Origin: JAWLDB01 sp041686915
GTDB taxonomy: Bacteria; Bacillota; UBA994; UBA5500
DNA length: 5,733 nucleotides
Direction of reading: 5' to 3'
Assembly: GCA_041686915.1 (NCBI GenBank)
Contig: JAWLDB010000172.1
Coordinates: forward strand, 1 to 5,733
Shown: piece by piece, positions 5,683-5,733 of the stretch
Layout: each line of letters starts with the position of its first letter
Position numbering within the stretch: position 1 is the first letter of the stretch
Position numbers and translations under genes: made by a program
Notes under the pieces: model-generated
Databases searched by the model: none
What the model was told of the DNA's origin: nothing
What the model saw: the letters and a program-made list of their open reading frames with translations, nothing else

Positions 5683-5733
5683 CTGTTTCTTCTTACCAAT
5701 ACGGTTTTCGGTACCGGCTAACAAACGCTGGAT
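5677..5733 (-). CDS. C-terminal end of an unidentified convergent gene (partial)
   Basis: On the minus strand one frame stays open from the window edge and reads IQRLLAGTENRIGKKKQL before a TAA at 5679-5677. The stop codon falls inside the bidirectional terminator, whose A-run/T-run layout is that of a terminator serving genes on both sides. A basic, lysine-rich tail is plausible for a real C-terminus. With only 18 codons the product cannot be identified, and the frame could be chance; the terminator geometry is the main support. Confidence 0.45.
   Translation of the reverse strand: MQRLLAGTENRIGKKKQL

Noticed and set aside
1..5733. Defence system, mobile element or CRISPR array
   Set aside because: All substantial frames are peptidase-type or transporter genes. 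No transposase, integrase, nuclease, regularly spaced repeats or element-end inverted repeats with target duplications are visible.

Overview
The window looks like chromosomal DNA of a Gram-positive bacterium, probably a member of the Bacillota (Clostridia-like). The reasons are strong AGGAGG-type ribosome binding sites, a TTG start codon, tidy factor-independent terminators, roughly even base composition by eye, and a stand-alone S9 hydrolase of a kind I associate with that phylum. The lineage call is an inference. I see no insertion sequence, phage gene, CRISPR array, tRNA or rRNA.

Left half, minus strand: two separately terminated cytoplasmic peptidase-type genes. The S9 prolyl-oligopeptidase-type serine hydrolase (1763-2740) has a complete Ser-Asp-His triad and a hairpin terminator at 1732-1752. 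After a gap of about 260 bp comes an M24 (aminopeptidase P/creatinase-fold) protein (98-1498) with its own terminator at 58-79. The M24 protein appears to have lost both Asp metal ligands, so it may not be a conventional metallopeptidase.

Right half, plus strand: divergent from the S9 gene across about 205 bp lies an integral-membrane transporter of the ArsB/NhaD/SLC13 ion-transporter superfamily (2946-4211). It is followed 178 bp later by a 12-helix MFS transporter (4390-5613). No terminator separates the two. The gap holds a set of mutually exclusive hairpins just ahead of the MFS ribosome binding site, which could act as a translational switch. The MFS gene ends at a long, near-perfect inverted repeat (5639-5682) with an A-run on one side and a T-run on the other. 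This is a bidirectional terminator, apparently shared with a convergent minus-strand gene of which only the last 18 codons are inside the window.

How the genes work together: the two hydrolase-type proteins suggest intracellular peptide turnover, and the two transporters suggest ion/anion movement and efflux. Nothing in the sequence proves that the halves are functionally linked. The best candidates for something new are the leader structure before the MFS gene and the degenerate metal site of the M24 protein. Otherwise this is an ordinary metabolic and transport neighbourhood.
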